DNA of 39,590 nucleotides from CAG-390 sp045543615 (GCA_045543615.1 JAZPXL010000050.1:1-39590); one strand, 5' to 3'. Positions 1 through 6,951 are shown, counted from the first letter of the stretch. Made by a program: numbers and translations. Notes: a model not told the origin generated them from the letters alone.

Positions 1-56
1 TTATGGCGCACCTTTTTAGGATATACGTATTTTGCGAAAAAAATTCGGCAAAACTA

Positions 57-85
57 TTGCATTTATCCAAACTTTATGATATAAT
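57..85 (+). promoter_or_regulatory. Sigma-A promoter of secG
   Basis: The sequence shows TTGCAT (57-62), a 17-nt spacer and a perfect TATAAT (80-85). It lies about 75 nt upstream of the secG start, and no other gene lies between. Confidence 0.8.
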
Positions 86-160
86 ACTATTTACTAATGT
101 TGGCGATACTTTGTATCTGCCGTTATCGAATTTTAATCACAGTTTTGTAAGGAGATTATT

Positions 161-403
161 ATGGGAACTCTTGAAATCGTAATGGGCGTCATTCTTCTCG
201 TGTTCGCACTTTTCCTCATAATTGCCGTTCTTCTTCAGTCCGCTAAGGACAAGCGCCTCTCCGGTGCTATCGCAGGCGGCGCTGAATCCTTCCTCGGCAA
301 GGACAGAGGTTCTCGTGTTGACAAGTTGCTCAATATCATTACCCCCATCGTTGCCGGCATCTTCGCCGTCCTCGTAGTTGTAATGTATTGCATCGTTTCT
401 TAA
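161..403 (+). CDS. secG: SecG, protein-export membrane subunit
   Basis: An 80-residue integral membrane protein and accessory subunit of the SecYEG preprotein translocase in the cytoplasmic membrane. It has the family layout: a hydrophobic helix at about residues 5-26, a short loop with the charged and Gly/Ala-rich stretch (LLQSAKDKRLSGAIAGGAE) and a second helix at about 56-78. The length is normal for SecG. The start is set by AAGGAG 6 nt upstream of ATG. The gene is monocistronic: it has its own promoter at 57-85 and a strong terminator directly after the stop. In many Firmicutes secG precedes rnr and smpB, but neither follows here. The family assignment is from length, topology and the loop motif. 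Confidence 0.93.
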   Translation: MGTLEIVMGVILLVFALFLIIAVLLQSAKDKRLSGAIAGGAESFLGKDRGSRVDKLLNIITPIVAGIFAVLVVVMYCIVS

Positions 404-409
404 AAGAAT

Positions 410-442
410 AAACCCGACGCCATGGCGTCGGGTTTGTTTTTT
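410..442 (+). terminator. Intrinsic terminator between secG and the convergent hlyIII gene
   Basis: A palindromic stem, AAACCCGACGCC / GGCGTCGGGTTT (410-435), is followed by GTTTTTTTT. The T tract overlaps the stop codon of the convergent minus-strand gene. The T-rich left side (as read on the minus strand) may let it work in both directions. Confidence 0.9.
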
Positions 443-1152
443 TATAAAACGTAAAGGTAGATACAGAGGAATTGAAGCGCCGTTCCGCCGAGGACAAAAA
501 CGTGGAAAAGTGAGTGTATATACTTGTGTTTTTTTCCAATACCGTAAACTGCCGCGCCAAGCGTGTATACCACTCCGCCGCCGACAAGCAAAATAAGCCC
601 TGCCGTATCTATAGCCGCAACTGCGGTATCCCACGCGATCAAAATGCTCCACCCCATGCCGATGTAGCACGCCATAGAAAATTTGGAATACTTTTTCATA
701 TCTAATGCAGTAAGCGTGGCGGCAATAATAGCGAGTCCCCAAACTATACCGAAGATTATCCACGCCCATTTTGCCGAAACAGGGCGGATAGCTTCAAAAA
801 GTATGGGCGTATAAGTTCCCGCTATGAGAAGATATATCGTGCAGTGGTCAACCACACGCATGAATTTTTTTCGCTCCTCATTGCGAATTGCGTGATAGGT
901 GGCTGACACGGAATAAAGCAACATCAGCGATATTCCGTATATCACGCTTCCCACGACCGCCCACGCGCTTTTGGCGGCGGTCAAGCATAGTACAAGAGCA
1001 ACTATGCCAAAAAGTGCGCCCGTGGTGTGTGTAAGCGCGTTGAGGCGCTCCTCGCCGATGGTGTAGGCGGGAAGTGTTATTTTTGACAGGCGAGAGACGC
1101 CCTTGCCTGACTGAAAAGAGGTGTTTGAGTTAATTGTTGCTGCTTTGGACAT
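442..1152 (-). CDS. Hemolysin III / PAQR-family seven-helix membrane protein (TrhA-like)
   Basis: A 236-residue polytopic membrane protein of the HlyIII/PAQR superfamily. Bacterial members have been linked to membrane-lipid homeostasis rather than haemolysis. The conserved hydrolase-like metal residues are visible: the SATYH motif (His87), Asp102-His103 before the third helix, and His213/His217 in HSLFHVF near the C terminus, as expected for a zinc-dependent fold. About seven hydrophobic segments follow a 35-residue soluble N terminus. The ATG has a GAAAGGA ribosome binding site about 8 nt upstream. It is a single-gene unit, convergent with secG, with its own promoter (1185-1214). The exact substrate is not deducible from the sequence. 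Confidence 0.9.
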   Translation of the reverse strand: MSKAATINSNTSFQSGKGVSRLSKITLPAYTIGEERLNALTHTTGALFGIVALVLCLTAAKSAWAVVGSVIYGISLMLLYSVSATYHAIRNEERKKFMRVVDHCTIYLLIAGTYTPILFEAIRPVSAKWAWIIFGIVWGLAIIAATLTALDMKKYSKFSMACYIGMGWSILIAWDTAVAAIDTAGLILLVGGGVVYTLGAAVYGIGKKHKYIHSLFHVFVLGGTALQFLCIYLYVL

Positions 1153-1184
1153 TGCGCGGTTTCCTTTCGATTGATTCTGTCCAT

Positions 1185-1214
1185 ATTATATCCCCAAATA
1201 ATCGCAAAAGTCAA
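1185..1214 (-). promoter_or_regulatory. Sigma-A promoter of the hlyIII gene
   Basis: On the minus strand TTGACT (1214-1209) is followed by an 18-nt spacer and TATAAT (1190-1185), about 33 nt before the start codon. Confidence 0.75.
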
Positions 1215-1264
1215 TCTACTCTATTATTTTTAGTCTATACTCTTCGTGCTCGCGCAGTAGAATG

Positions 1265-1303
1265 AAAAAATCGGCTCTCTACCAACAGTAGAGAGCCGAT
1301 TTT
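1265..1303 (-). terminator. Intrinsic terminator of the yqeG-peptidase operon
   Basis: A stem of about 15 bp (AAAATCGGCTCTCTA and its complement) with a short loop sits just after the peptidase stop. On the minus strand it is followed by a T run. Confidence 0.85.
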
Positions 1304-1306
1304 GAG

Positions 1307-2389
1307 TCAATAAATCTCAATAAGCTCCTTTGTGGAGTGGGCAAAATTAATAATTCCCTGCTCCGTAACGCCGATCATATCCTCTATGCGGCATCCATAC
1401 TTGCCTTCTATATAAATTCCGGGTTCGACAGTTACAATATGCCCAACCTCAAGGACTTTATCGCGCGGCGAGCGCGGTGAGAGGTTGGGAGCTTCATGTA
1501 TATACATTCCGACTCCGTGACCGAGCGAGTGACCAAAATATTTGCCGTATCCTGCGCAATCTATAATATGCCTTGCGGCAAAATCCATCTCATAACAGCC
1601 TATGCCCTCCCTCGCAAGCTCGAGCGCGGCGCGCTGTGCGCGAAGTACGGTGTTATATATCTCTATCTGGTCTTTATCCGCCTTACCTATCACGATAGTT
1701 CGCGTCATATCCGAGCAGTATCCGTCCACCCTTGCACCGTAGTCCATGGTAAGAAAGCCCTTTTCGAGCTTTTCATAGCGTGGCACTCCGTGGGGACGCG
1801 AGGAAGCAGTACCCGAAATGGCAATCGTCTCAAATGCCGCCGCTTCCGCACCGTTTGCTCGCATAAAGAACTCAAGCTCAAGTGCGACCTGCATCTCTGT
1901 CATATCGGGGCGTATGAACTCCACAATGTGCGAAAACGCCGCATCCGCAATGCTCTGCGCCTTGGCTATTGCCGCCATCTCGTCAGCATCCTTATACTCG
2001 CGCAAGGTATCAATGAGAGCTGACGCTCCGCCAAGCACCTCACAGCCCTCAAAAATCCCCTTGTATGACTCGAAAGTGCGAAGGGCAAGGGTTGCCTCCT
2101 CAACGCCAATACGCTTTACTGCGCAGTCCTTGAAGATACGGCGAGCCATCTCCGCCATGGAGCAGTCGGGCATTATTATTTCAAATTCGTCTACCGCGCG
2201 GCTTGCCTTTGCCGCCTCTATATAGCGAAAATCTGCCAAAAGACAGGCTCTTTTTTCCGTTACCAAAACAAGCCCATCAGTATAATTAAAGCCCGTAAGG
2301 TAGCGCTGATTTATCTCGGACGTTATAATAAGCGCATCGAACCTTCCGTCATTTGCAAGTGCGGCGCGCAACCTTTCCAAATGTGTCAT
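1307..2389 (-). CDS. M24 family metallopeptidase, Xaa-Pro aminopeptidase-like
   Basis: A 360-residue cytosolic dimetal peptidase that would remove N-terminal residues ahead of proline. It has the creatinase-type N-terminal domain (about 1-130) and the pita-bread catalytic domain (about 140-360). All five metal ligands are present: Asp216 (MDYGA), Asp227 (SDMTRT), His291 (GHGVG), Glu322 (VEPGIY) and Glu336 (RIEDM); His200 (RPHGVP) is a usual substrate-binding histidine. The start chosen is ATG at 2389, with GAAGGG about 8 nt upstream; the longer frame to 2461 would run into yqeG and has no such site. It lies 20 nt after yqeG and shares its transcript. PepP and PepQ types are hard to separate by eye. 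Confidence 0.92.
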   Translation of the reverse strand: MTHLERLRAALANDGRFDALIITSEINQRYLTGFNYTDGLVLVTEKRACLLADFRYIEAAKASRAVDEFEIIMPDCSMAEMARRIFKDCAVKRIGVEEATLALRTFESYKGIFEGCEVLGGASALIDTLREYKDADEMAAIAKAQSIADAAFSHIVEFIRPDMTEMQVALELEFFMRANGAEAAAFETIAISGTASSRPHGVPRYEKLEKGFLTMDYGARVDGYCSDMTRTIVIGKADKDQIEIYNTVLRAQRAALELAREGIGCYEMDFAARHIIDCAGYGKYFGHSLGHGVGMYIHEAPNLSPRSPRDKVLEVGHIVTVEPGIYIEGKYGCRIEDMIGVTEQGIINFAHSTKELIEIY

Positions 2390-2409
2390 ATTTAAATCCC
2401 TTCGGTTTT

Positions 2410-2937
2410 TTAAGCATTTTTGCCATTCATTTTTCCCGCTTGAATACGGCGAAAACGCCACATCACAGGTCTTTCCATGAAGCGCTTGAAGCGGAAGAAC
2501 AAGCTACGCTTGTCTCTTATCGGTGGGACAAGGATTGCGGCGCGGGCGCGAAGCCTTCGCGCTGAAAGCACGTCGGTGTATATTTGGTCTCCCAAAAACA
2601 CACTGTTCTCCCCCACTGCACCAAGCTCGCGCATTATTGCCCCAAGACGCTTGCGTGTAGGTTTTTTACAATCGGCGTAGGCACGCACGCCAAGCGTTCG
2701 GTTGAAAAGCTCGATGCGTTCAGGACCGTTGTTTGAAACAAGTATAACCGTTATCCCTGCCGCTGATACAGCATTTATCCATGAACGTATGCGCTCATCA
2801 GGCTCTGCCACCTCATAGGGCGCAAGAGTATTGTCCACATCGCTGAAAAGATATTTACACCCGAGTGACACCAAAAGCTCGGGGGGGATCTCATCAAAAG
2901 TATTAAAATAATAATCGGGTGCAAGATAGGATAGCAT
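2410..2937 (-). CDS. yqeG: YqeG family HAD-IIIA phosphatase
   Basis: A 175-residue HAD-superfamily phosphatase of the YqeG type; the physiological substrate is not established. Motif I is FSDVDNTL with nucleophile Asp33 and Asp35, followed by the SNNG motif II and GDQIYTDV motif III/IV, which are diagnostic for YqeG. The start at 2937 has AAGGCGG 7 nt upstream; the in-frame ATG at 2955 has no ribosome binding site. It is the first gene of a two-gene operon with the M24 peptidase. In Bacillus yqeG precedes yqeH and aroE, so the context here differs. Confidence 0.88.
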   Translation of the reverse strand: MLSYLAPDYYFNTFDEIPPELLVSLGCKYLFSDVDNTLAPYEVAEPDERIRSWINAVSAAGITVILVSNNGPERIELFNRTLGVRAYADCKKPTRKRLGAIMRELGAVGENSVFLGDQIYTDVLSARRLRARAAILVPPIRDKRSLFFRFKRFMERPVMWRFRRIQAGKMNGKNA

Positions 2938-2970
2938 TTCGCTACCGCCTTCCATATTTTTTCAATATAT

Positions 2971-2999
2971 ATTTTACCACATTTCAATCGCGCTGGCAA
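2971..2999 (-). promoter_or_regulatory. Sigma-A promoter of yqeG-peptidase operon
   Basis: On the minus strand TTGCCA (2999-2994), a 17-nt spacer and TAAAAT (2976-2971) lie 34 nt before the yqeG start at 2937. This placement also argues against the upstream ATG at 2955. Confidence 0.7.
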
Positions 3000-3111
3000 T
3001 AGAAAAATAAAAATACATTCTCTTTACATCTGTCGATTTTTGTCGCACACCCACGCCCACGCACTCATATTCTATATTGAGGGAGAAAATATAAGACTCG
3101 GAGAATGTTTT

Positions 3112-3963
3112 ATGGCTATTTTCACAAATTTTGCAACTCTTTCCTATAACGGCGGCTCGGCTACCTCCAACACGGTAATAGGCGAGATACAAGAAGCCGT
3201 TTCCGCGACAAAAACGGCAGTTATCAAGACCTACGGCGCAAACACCACGGTAACGTATGTTATCTCGCTGATAAACAGCAGTTCGTCTGCCGTTTCGGGA
3301 CTAACGCTCACCGACGACCTCGGCGCGTATAGCTTTGGCGGCACGAACGTGTATCCGCTTGAATACACCGACGGCTCGGTGCTTTACTACGTCAACGGAC
3401 TCTTGAATGCGCCTCCCGCCGTGACCGCAGGCCCTCCCCTCGTCATCAGCGGGATTTCTGTCCCCGCAGGCGGCAACGCCACTATCGTTTATGAAACAAG
3501 CGTTACGGACTTCGCTCCCCTTGCGGCAGGCTCTATCATCGACAACGTAGTCACGATAACGGGCAGCGGCTTGACCTCGCCCGTTACGGCTTCCGAAACC
3601 GTAAGCGCTGTCGAGACGTCCGAACTCAACATCACGAAGGCAGTAAGCCCCTCGACCGTTGCGCCCAACGGTCTGCTGACCTACACCTTTTTGATTGAAA
3701 ACACGGGCAATCAGCCCGTTGTCGCAACAGACGACCTCGTTTTGAGCGATAATTTTGACCCCATCCTTACGGGCATTGTAGTTACTCTTGACGGAACGGT
3801 GCTGACGCTCGGCACGGACTACACCTATGATGAAGCGACGGGCGCGTTTGCGACGGTGGCAGGACGAATTACCGTTCCCGCCGCGACCTACACGCAGAAT
3901 CCCGATGGCTCGTGGACGACTACCCCCGGCACTGCTTTCCTTAGCATAAGGGGCACGATATAA
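3112..3963 (+). CDS. DUF11-type repeat protein, probable surface protein without a signal peptide
   Basis: A 283-residue protein rich in Thr, Val, Gly and Ala and nearly free of Lys and Cys. It holds two beta-sandwich repeats of the DUF11/conserved-repeat type (about 30-150 and 160-283). These share motifs such as VTYVISLINSSSSAVSGLTL TDD and LTYTFLIENTGNQPVVATDD. I recall close relatives starting with the same TNFATLSYNGG segment in many Clostridia; their function is unknown. The start at 3112 has CGGAGA 7 nt upstream. There is no hydrophobic signal sequence, LPXTG motif or C-terminal helix, so export is unexplained. The gene is alone between a divergent operon and a convergent regulator. 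No good promoter was seen upstream. Confidence 0.72.
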   Translation: MAIFTNFATLSYNGGSATSNTVIGEIQEAVSATKTAVIKTYGANTTVTYVISLINSSSSAVSGLTLTDDLGAYSFGGTNVYPLEYTDGSVLYYVNGLLNAPPAVTAGPPLVISGISVPAGGNATIVYETSVTDFAPLAAGSIIDNVVTITGSGLTSPVTASETVSAVETSELNITKAVSPSTVAPNGLLTYTFLIENTGNQPVVATDDLVLSDNFDPILTGIVVTLDGTVLTLGTDYTYDEATGAFATVAGRITVPAATYTQNPDGSWTTTPGTAFLSIRGTI

Positions 3964-4037
3964 GCCTTATTTCCGCATCCGACGGCGGCTCACGCCACCT
4001 TCTCCCTCGCAATAACGGCGCATAGCCGCCGCCCGCG

Positions 4038-4069
4038 GCACACCTGAGAAGCTCGCTTCGCAGGTGTGC
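4038..4069. repeat. GC-rich inverted repeat downstream of the DUF11 gene
   Basis: GCACACCTG (4038-4046) pairs with CAGGTGTGC (4061-4069), and the loop contains a second small inverted repeat, GAAGC/GCTTC. No T tract follows, so it is not a standard terminator. The rest of 3964-4102 holds no gene; an outer GGCGGCT/AGCCGCC pair lies just to the left. Confidence 0.55.
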
Positions 4070-4102
4070 GGGAGAGGAAAGCGCGAAGTGCAAAGTTAAC
4101 GT

Positions 4103-4140
4103 AAAAAACGGAATAAACACAAGGTTTATTCCGTTTTTAT
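4103..4140. terminator. Bidirectional intrinsic terminator between DUF11 gene and sigma-fusion gene
   Basis: AAAAACGGAATAAA pairs with TTTATTCCGTTTTT around a 7-nt loop (CACAAGG). A runs and T runs on the two sides allow function for both convergent genes. Confidence 0.85.
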
Positions 4141-4141
4141 T

Positions 4142-4176
4142 ATATTAAATGCTTTTTGCGGTGCAAAAGGCTACCT
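4142..4176 (+). repeat. Partial copy of the hairpin-array element
   Basis: The stretch ATTAAATGCTTTTTGCG..GCAAAAGGCTACCTTT closely matches the start of the larger array at 5960-5996 (ATAAATGCTTTTTGTG..CAAAAAGCTACCTTCAC). Both follow an intrinsic terminator in the same orientation. Here only the first hairpin (4151-4171) is present; the sigma-fusion stop codon begins right after it. Confidence 0.6.
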
Positions 4177-5796
4177 TTATTCGGGTAATCTATCACAGAA
4201 CATCAAAAGATTCGAGGTGATCTTTTCTTCCTCCGTAAGAGGCTTGAACGTACCGTTTTCATAAAGAATATCCATAAGCATCAGCGCAACAGTTCTTCCC
4301 ACGAAGCCTCCCACGCTCCAATCCACTACAAGGTCACGCATCTGCGGCGGATAATCCTTTGCAGATATCATCGCTTGCTCCAGAGCATAATCCGCAAAGG
4401 TTTTTTTGATCTCCTCGCCAAGGGTCGGAAGCTTTGAGAAAAATTCATTTTGGTCACCGCGCATTACCATAATGTTGATTTTATTCTCTTTGCTTAAATA
4501 TCTGCGCTCCCTCAGGCGTTCAAATTTTTCCTTGTTTGCCGGTGTGTTATCTATTGCTCCCGTTATAAATTCATATAAATATTCATAGTCTGACGTAAGG
4601 TTGTTTGCCCAATATCCCTCACGCGAGCAATAACGCGTGTCGACCGACCACGAGCTTACAGAAGGATATTTCTGCGACCAACGAGTCATATTGCCGCAAG
4701 CCCAATAGGAAGGATAGCTACGAGTTGGAACGTAATCCTTGTCGCGTTGCGTTGCGGGAATGTCAACATAGGCTATATACTCACCGCCGTCCAAGGTCTT
4801 GATAATGTACTTGGAAAGGTCTGTTTTCAATTCGACTCCGCATTTGTTGCTTACCGCGTAAAATATTGCAGCAGCCTCAAAAAGCTCCCTGTTTCCGCTT
4901 GGAATATAAATATCTTTTATATCCGCGATTCTCGCACGCACCTGCGGCACGTATTCCTTTGCCAGAAGTCTTGCAACCTCCATTTGCTTTTGCTTTTGCT
5001 TGTCCACCTGCTCAAGAGAATATGTTTCGGGATTGAATTTTACATACGTTGTGTAGCGATTTCCTGCTTGCCTTACCAAAAAGCCGTTAGCCTCCAGCTC
5101 TTTGACCGCATCCTCAATATAAACAGGAGTAAGCCCAAGCTCCTCGGCGATACCAACCAGCGTTTTCGGAGTGTGATAAACGCTATATACGATATTAAGA
5201 TTTAACTTGTTGTCCAGATAATGCTCGGGACCTCCGTTCTTTCCGGGAGTGCCGCTATGCCCGACGCTATTTGCTTCAATAGGCTTAATGCCAAGCTTTC
5301 CAATTTTTCTTTCCATACTAAAACCCTCCTTTAAATCGTTTCTGGCCTTGCTAAGATGCCATTTTACAGTACCCCCGGGAATTCCTGTTTCTTCGGTGAT
5401 AGCAGAAACAGTCTTATTCTCGTAATAAAATGAATAGATGATCTTACGGCGAGTTTCTGTCAAAAACGCGATCTCGCGGCGTAGCATATCGAGCATATCT
5501 TCCGAATCTTCTTCCCAAATCGGCGTGTCATCGGGAAGCTCCATGCCGTCTATTGAAATTCCTTCGTGCTTCTTCTTTGAAGATACGAATTTTGAATAGA
5601 CGTGCTCTGAAATTCGCCAAACGTATCCATCCATGTTGAATATTTCCTTTGACGAAAGAAAGGATAAATAAACCTCTGCGACAATATCAGAGCTTAATTC
5701 CTCCGCCTCCTCGTAGGAAAATGCCTTTTTCATTGCAAAGGCATATATCTTTGGCAGATACTTAACAATTAACTCGTCCGCTTTCTTCTTTTCCAT
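4177..5796 (-). CDS. Sigma-70 (ECF-like) factor fused to a winged-helix domain and a large unknown C-terminal domain
   Basis: A 539-residue regulator. Residues about 8-75 resemble sigma region 2 (YLPKIYAFAMKKAFSYEEAEELSSDIV). Residues about 115-157 are a region 4 helix-turn-helix (TETRRKIIYSFYYENKTVSAITEETGIPGGTVKWHLSKAR). A linker leads to a second DNA-binding fold at about 198-252 (KTLVGIAEELGLTPVYIEDAVKELEANGFLVRQAGNRY), a MarR/ArsR-like winged helix. Residues 265-539 match no family I recognise and carry aromatic- and Cys-containing segments that could bind a ligand. The start has GAGGTGA just upstream. ECF factors are usually about 170-200 residues, so this is a fusion. There is no anti-sigma gene beside it; sensing may be built in. 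This is inferred. Confidence 0.8.
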   Translation of the reverse strand: MEKKKADELIVKYLPKIYAFAMKKAFSYEEAEELSSDIVAEVYLSFLSSKEIFNMDGYVWRISEHVYSKFVSSKKKHEGISIDGMELPDDTPIWEEDSEDMLDMLRREIAFLTETRRKIIYSFYYENKTVSAITEETGIPGGTVKWHLSKARNDLKEGFSMERKIGKLGIKPIEANSVGHSGTPGKNGGPEHYLDNKLNLNIVYSVYHTPKTLVGIAEELGLTPVYIEDAVKELEANGFLVRQAGNRYTTYVKFNPETYSLEQVDKQKQKQMEVARLLAKEYVPQVRARIADIKDIYIPSGNRELFEAAAIFYAVSNKCGVELKTDLSKYIIKTLDGGEYIAYVDIPATQRDKDYVPTRSYPSYWACGNMTRWSQKYPSVSSWSVDTRYCSREGYWANNLTSDYEYLYEFITGAIDNTPANKEKFERLRERRYLSKENKINIMVMRGDQNEFFSKLPTLGEEIKKTFADYALEQAMISAKDYPPQMRDLVVDWSVGGFVGRTVALMLMDILYENGTFKPLTEEEKITSNLLMFCDRLPE

Positions 5797-5817
5797 TTTA
5801 TCACCTCGGTACCGTTT

Positions 5818-5851
5818 GACTATATAGTGGAAGAAAATATAAAAGGGTTGG
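5818..5851 (-). promoter_or_regulatory. Possible ECF-type autoregulatory promoter of the sigma-fusion gene
   Basis: Reading the minus strand, CCAACCC (5851-5845) lies about 15 nt before ACTATATAGTC (5828-5818), near the start codon. A CAAC-containing -35 box is typical of ECF promoters. This is pattern-based only and competes with the sigma-A promoter further upstream. Confidence 0.35.
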
Positions 5852-5864
5852 CACTTTTTAAATA

Positions 5865-5893
5865 ATTATACCATAAATTTAAAAATCAGTCTA
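5865..5893 (-). promoter_or_regulatory. Sigma-A promoter of the sigma-fusion gene
   Basis: On the minus strand TAGACT (5893-5888), a 17-nt spacer and TATAAT (5870-5865) lie about 70 nt upstream of the start codon. Confidence 0.55.
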
Positions 5894-5921
5894 TGCCGTC
5901 AGAATGTAATTTTTAGAAATC

Positions 5922-5957
5922 AAAAATAAAGCCCCGCCTATGCGGAGCTTTATTTTT
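5922..5957. terminator. Terminator-like hairpin at the edge of the hairpin array
   Basis: AAAAATAAAGC and GCTTTATTTTT frame an inner CCGC/GCGG stem with a CTAT loop. It ends in T5 on the plus strand and a matching run on the minus strand. No plus-strand gene precedes it, so on that strand it has no obvious client; it could stop leftward read-through from the tRNA operon. Confidence 0.65.
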
Positions 5958-5966
5958 AATATAAAT

Positions 5967-6112
5967 GCTTTTTGTGCCGCAAAAAGCTACCTTCACATTT
6001 TGCAAAGCAAAATATTTCACATTTGCCGTAAGGCAAATATTTCACACGGCGAAGCCGTATTTCACCCATTCCGCAAGGAATGGATTTCACTGAAAACGCC
6101 ATCGGCGTTTTC
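5967..6112. repeat. Array of six short hairpins, four joined by an identical ATTTCAC linker
   Basis: Consecutive inverted repeats lie at 5967-5987 (GCTTTTTG/CAAAAAGC), 5997-6013 (ATTTTGC/GCAAAAT), 6021-6038 (ATTTGCC/GGCAAAT), 6046-6058 (ACGGC/GCCGT), 6066-6083 (CCATTCC/GGAATGG) and 6092-6112 (GAAAACGCC/GGCGTTTTC). The 7-nt linker ATTTCAC recurs exactly at 6014, 6039, 6059 and 6084, with a variant CCTTCAC at 5990. Stem sequences differ while the linker is constant. I recall spurious protein translations of this kind of element from gut Clostridia genomes, so it is probably a dispersed repeat, but that is not checked here. Confidence 0.8.
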
Positions 6113-6141
6113 TCCGGTGGGTTCTCAATATTATATTTACG

Positions 6142-6184
6142 CCATAAAGAAAATGACACCCAGTGGGTGTCATTTTCTTTATGG
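6142..6184 (-). terminator. Terminator of the tRNA operon
   Basis: A near-perfect 20-bp inverted repeat (GAAAATGACACCC and its complement at its core) ends in TTTTCTTTAT on the minus strand. Its outer arm overlaps the encoded CCA end of tRNA-His. Confidence 0.85.
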
Positions 6185-6258
6185 GGTGAATGATGGGATT
6201 CGAACCCACGGCCTTCAGGGCCACAACCTGACGCTCTAACCAACTGAGCTACACCCAC
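6182..6258 (-). tRNA. tRNA-His (GTG)
   Basis: The full cloverleaf is visible on the minus strand. The acceptor stem is GTGGGTG/CATTCAC, the anticodon stem-loop is TCAGG-TTGTGGC-CCTGA with anticodon GTG, and the T arm is GTGGG-TTCGAAT-CCCAT. An extra genomic G at 6259 can serve as the G-1 opposite C73, the histidine identity element. CCA is encoded. Confidence 0.96.
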
Positions 6259-6265
6259 CATAAAA

Positions 6266-6342
6266 TGGCGCGCCTTGAGGGATTCGAACCCCCGGCCTAC
6301 TGCTTAGAAGCCAGTTGCTCTATCCGACTGAGCTAAAGGCGC
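6266..6342 (-). tRNA. tRNA-Arg (TCT)
   Basis: The minus strand gives acceptor GCGCCTT/AAGGCGC, D arm GCTC..GAGC, anticodon loop CTTCTAA (anticodon TCT) and T arm CGGGG-TTCGAAT-CCCTC, with CCA encoded. As read, the anticodon stem is ACTGG/GCAGT, which leaves a G-G mismatch at positions 31:39 next to the loop. Confidence 0.93.
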
Positions 6343-6389
6343 ATTTTCCGAGGGAAACGGCATCCGTTAGGATGCCGTTCATCCGGTAT

Positions 6390-6463
<74 letters not shown>

Positions 6464-6492
6464 AAGGTAACAGTCTCTAAAACTGCCTTAAT

Positions 6493-6521
6493 ATAATACC
6501 ACAAAGAAAGCTGTTTGTCAA
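6493..6521 (-). promoter_or_regulatory. Sigma-A promoter of the Gly-Arg-His tRNA operon
   Basis: On the minus strand a consensus TTGACA (6521-6516), a 17-nt spacer and TATTAT (6498-6493) lie 30 nt before tRNA-Gly. No ORF intervenes. Confidence 0.85.
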
Positions 6522-6571
6522 TAGCTAATTTCAAAAAAACATAGATTTTTTGAAAAAACCTTATGACTTTT

Positions 6572-6600
6572 AAAAGCGACGGCTCTCGCCGTCGCTTTTT
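6572..6600 (-). terminator. Terminator of the glycogen operon
   Basis: AAAAGCGACGG pairs with CCGTCGCTTTT around a short loop, immediately after the last gene of the operon. On the minus strand it ends in TTTT. Confidence 0.8.
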
Positions 6601-6603
6601 CTC

Positions 6604-6951
6604 TTATTTACGGTAATACACATAATAGGCGATGACAGTTCTCTCCTCGCCTCCGTGTTCGATGTCGGGGCCTGTGAGCACCACGCCATCCTTCGATAAC
6701 AGCTCCGATGCCCTCAGCTCGTCTATATTACAACGAAATAGTATGTCAGCCGAGGCGTACACCAAAAACTGATCATCCTTTATCGCAAGGCTTCCACCCC
6801 TGCCTATGACCTCATCTACATTGTCCCGTCTCTCTGTGACGTATTTGATATGCTGACCTGCAATTCTTGCCGCCATCTCTCGTCTGAACGCCACGCTGTC
6901 GGGATTTTTCGGCTTCGTCCAATGTCCTATAACCTTACTCCAAAAGCCCAT
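6604..6951 (-). CDS. Conserved-looking hypothetical protein at the end of the glycogen operon
   Basis: A 115-residue soluble protein; I do not recognise the family. The start MGFWSKVIG (6951) has AGAGGAG 7 nt upstream and overlaps the GH13 stop by 17 nt, so translation is probably coupled. It has a basic N-terminal part (residues about 1-45, HWTKPKNPDSVAFRREMAARI) and then an acidic region alternating beta-like and helical segments, ending in EERTVIAYYVYYRK. No signal peptide, membrane helix or Cys cluster is seen. Its place as the seventh gene suggests a link to glycogen or maltodextrin metabolism, but that rests on context only. Confidence 0.75.
   Translation of the reverse strand: MGFWSKVIGHWTKPKNPDSVAFRREMAARIAGQHIKYVTERRDNVDEVIGRGGSLAIKDDQFLVYASADILFRCNIDELRASELLSKDGVVLTGPDIEHGGEERTVIAYYVYYRK

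Noticed and set aside
137..769. 210-residue minus-strand frame over secG and hlyIII
   Set aside because: It crosses two real genes and a terminator; composition (Tyr/Arg-rich) is that of a shadow.
5967..6112. CRISPR array
   Set aside because: The constant element is only 7 nt and the variable parts are self-complementary hairpins; no cas genes nearby.
5956..6261. 101-residue minus-strand frame across the hairpin array
   Set aside because: It is a translation of the hairpin repeats and runs through tRNA-His; no ribosome site, and I recall such frames as spurious annotations.
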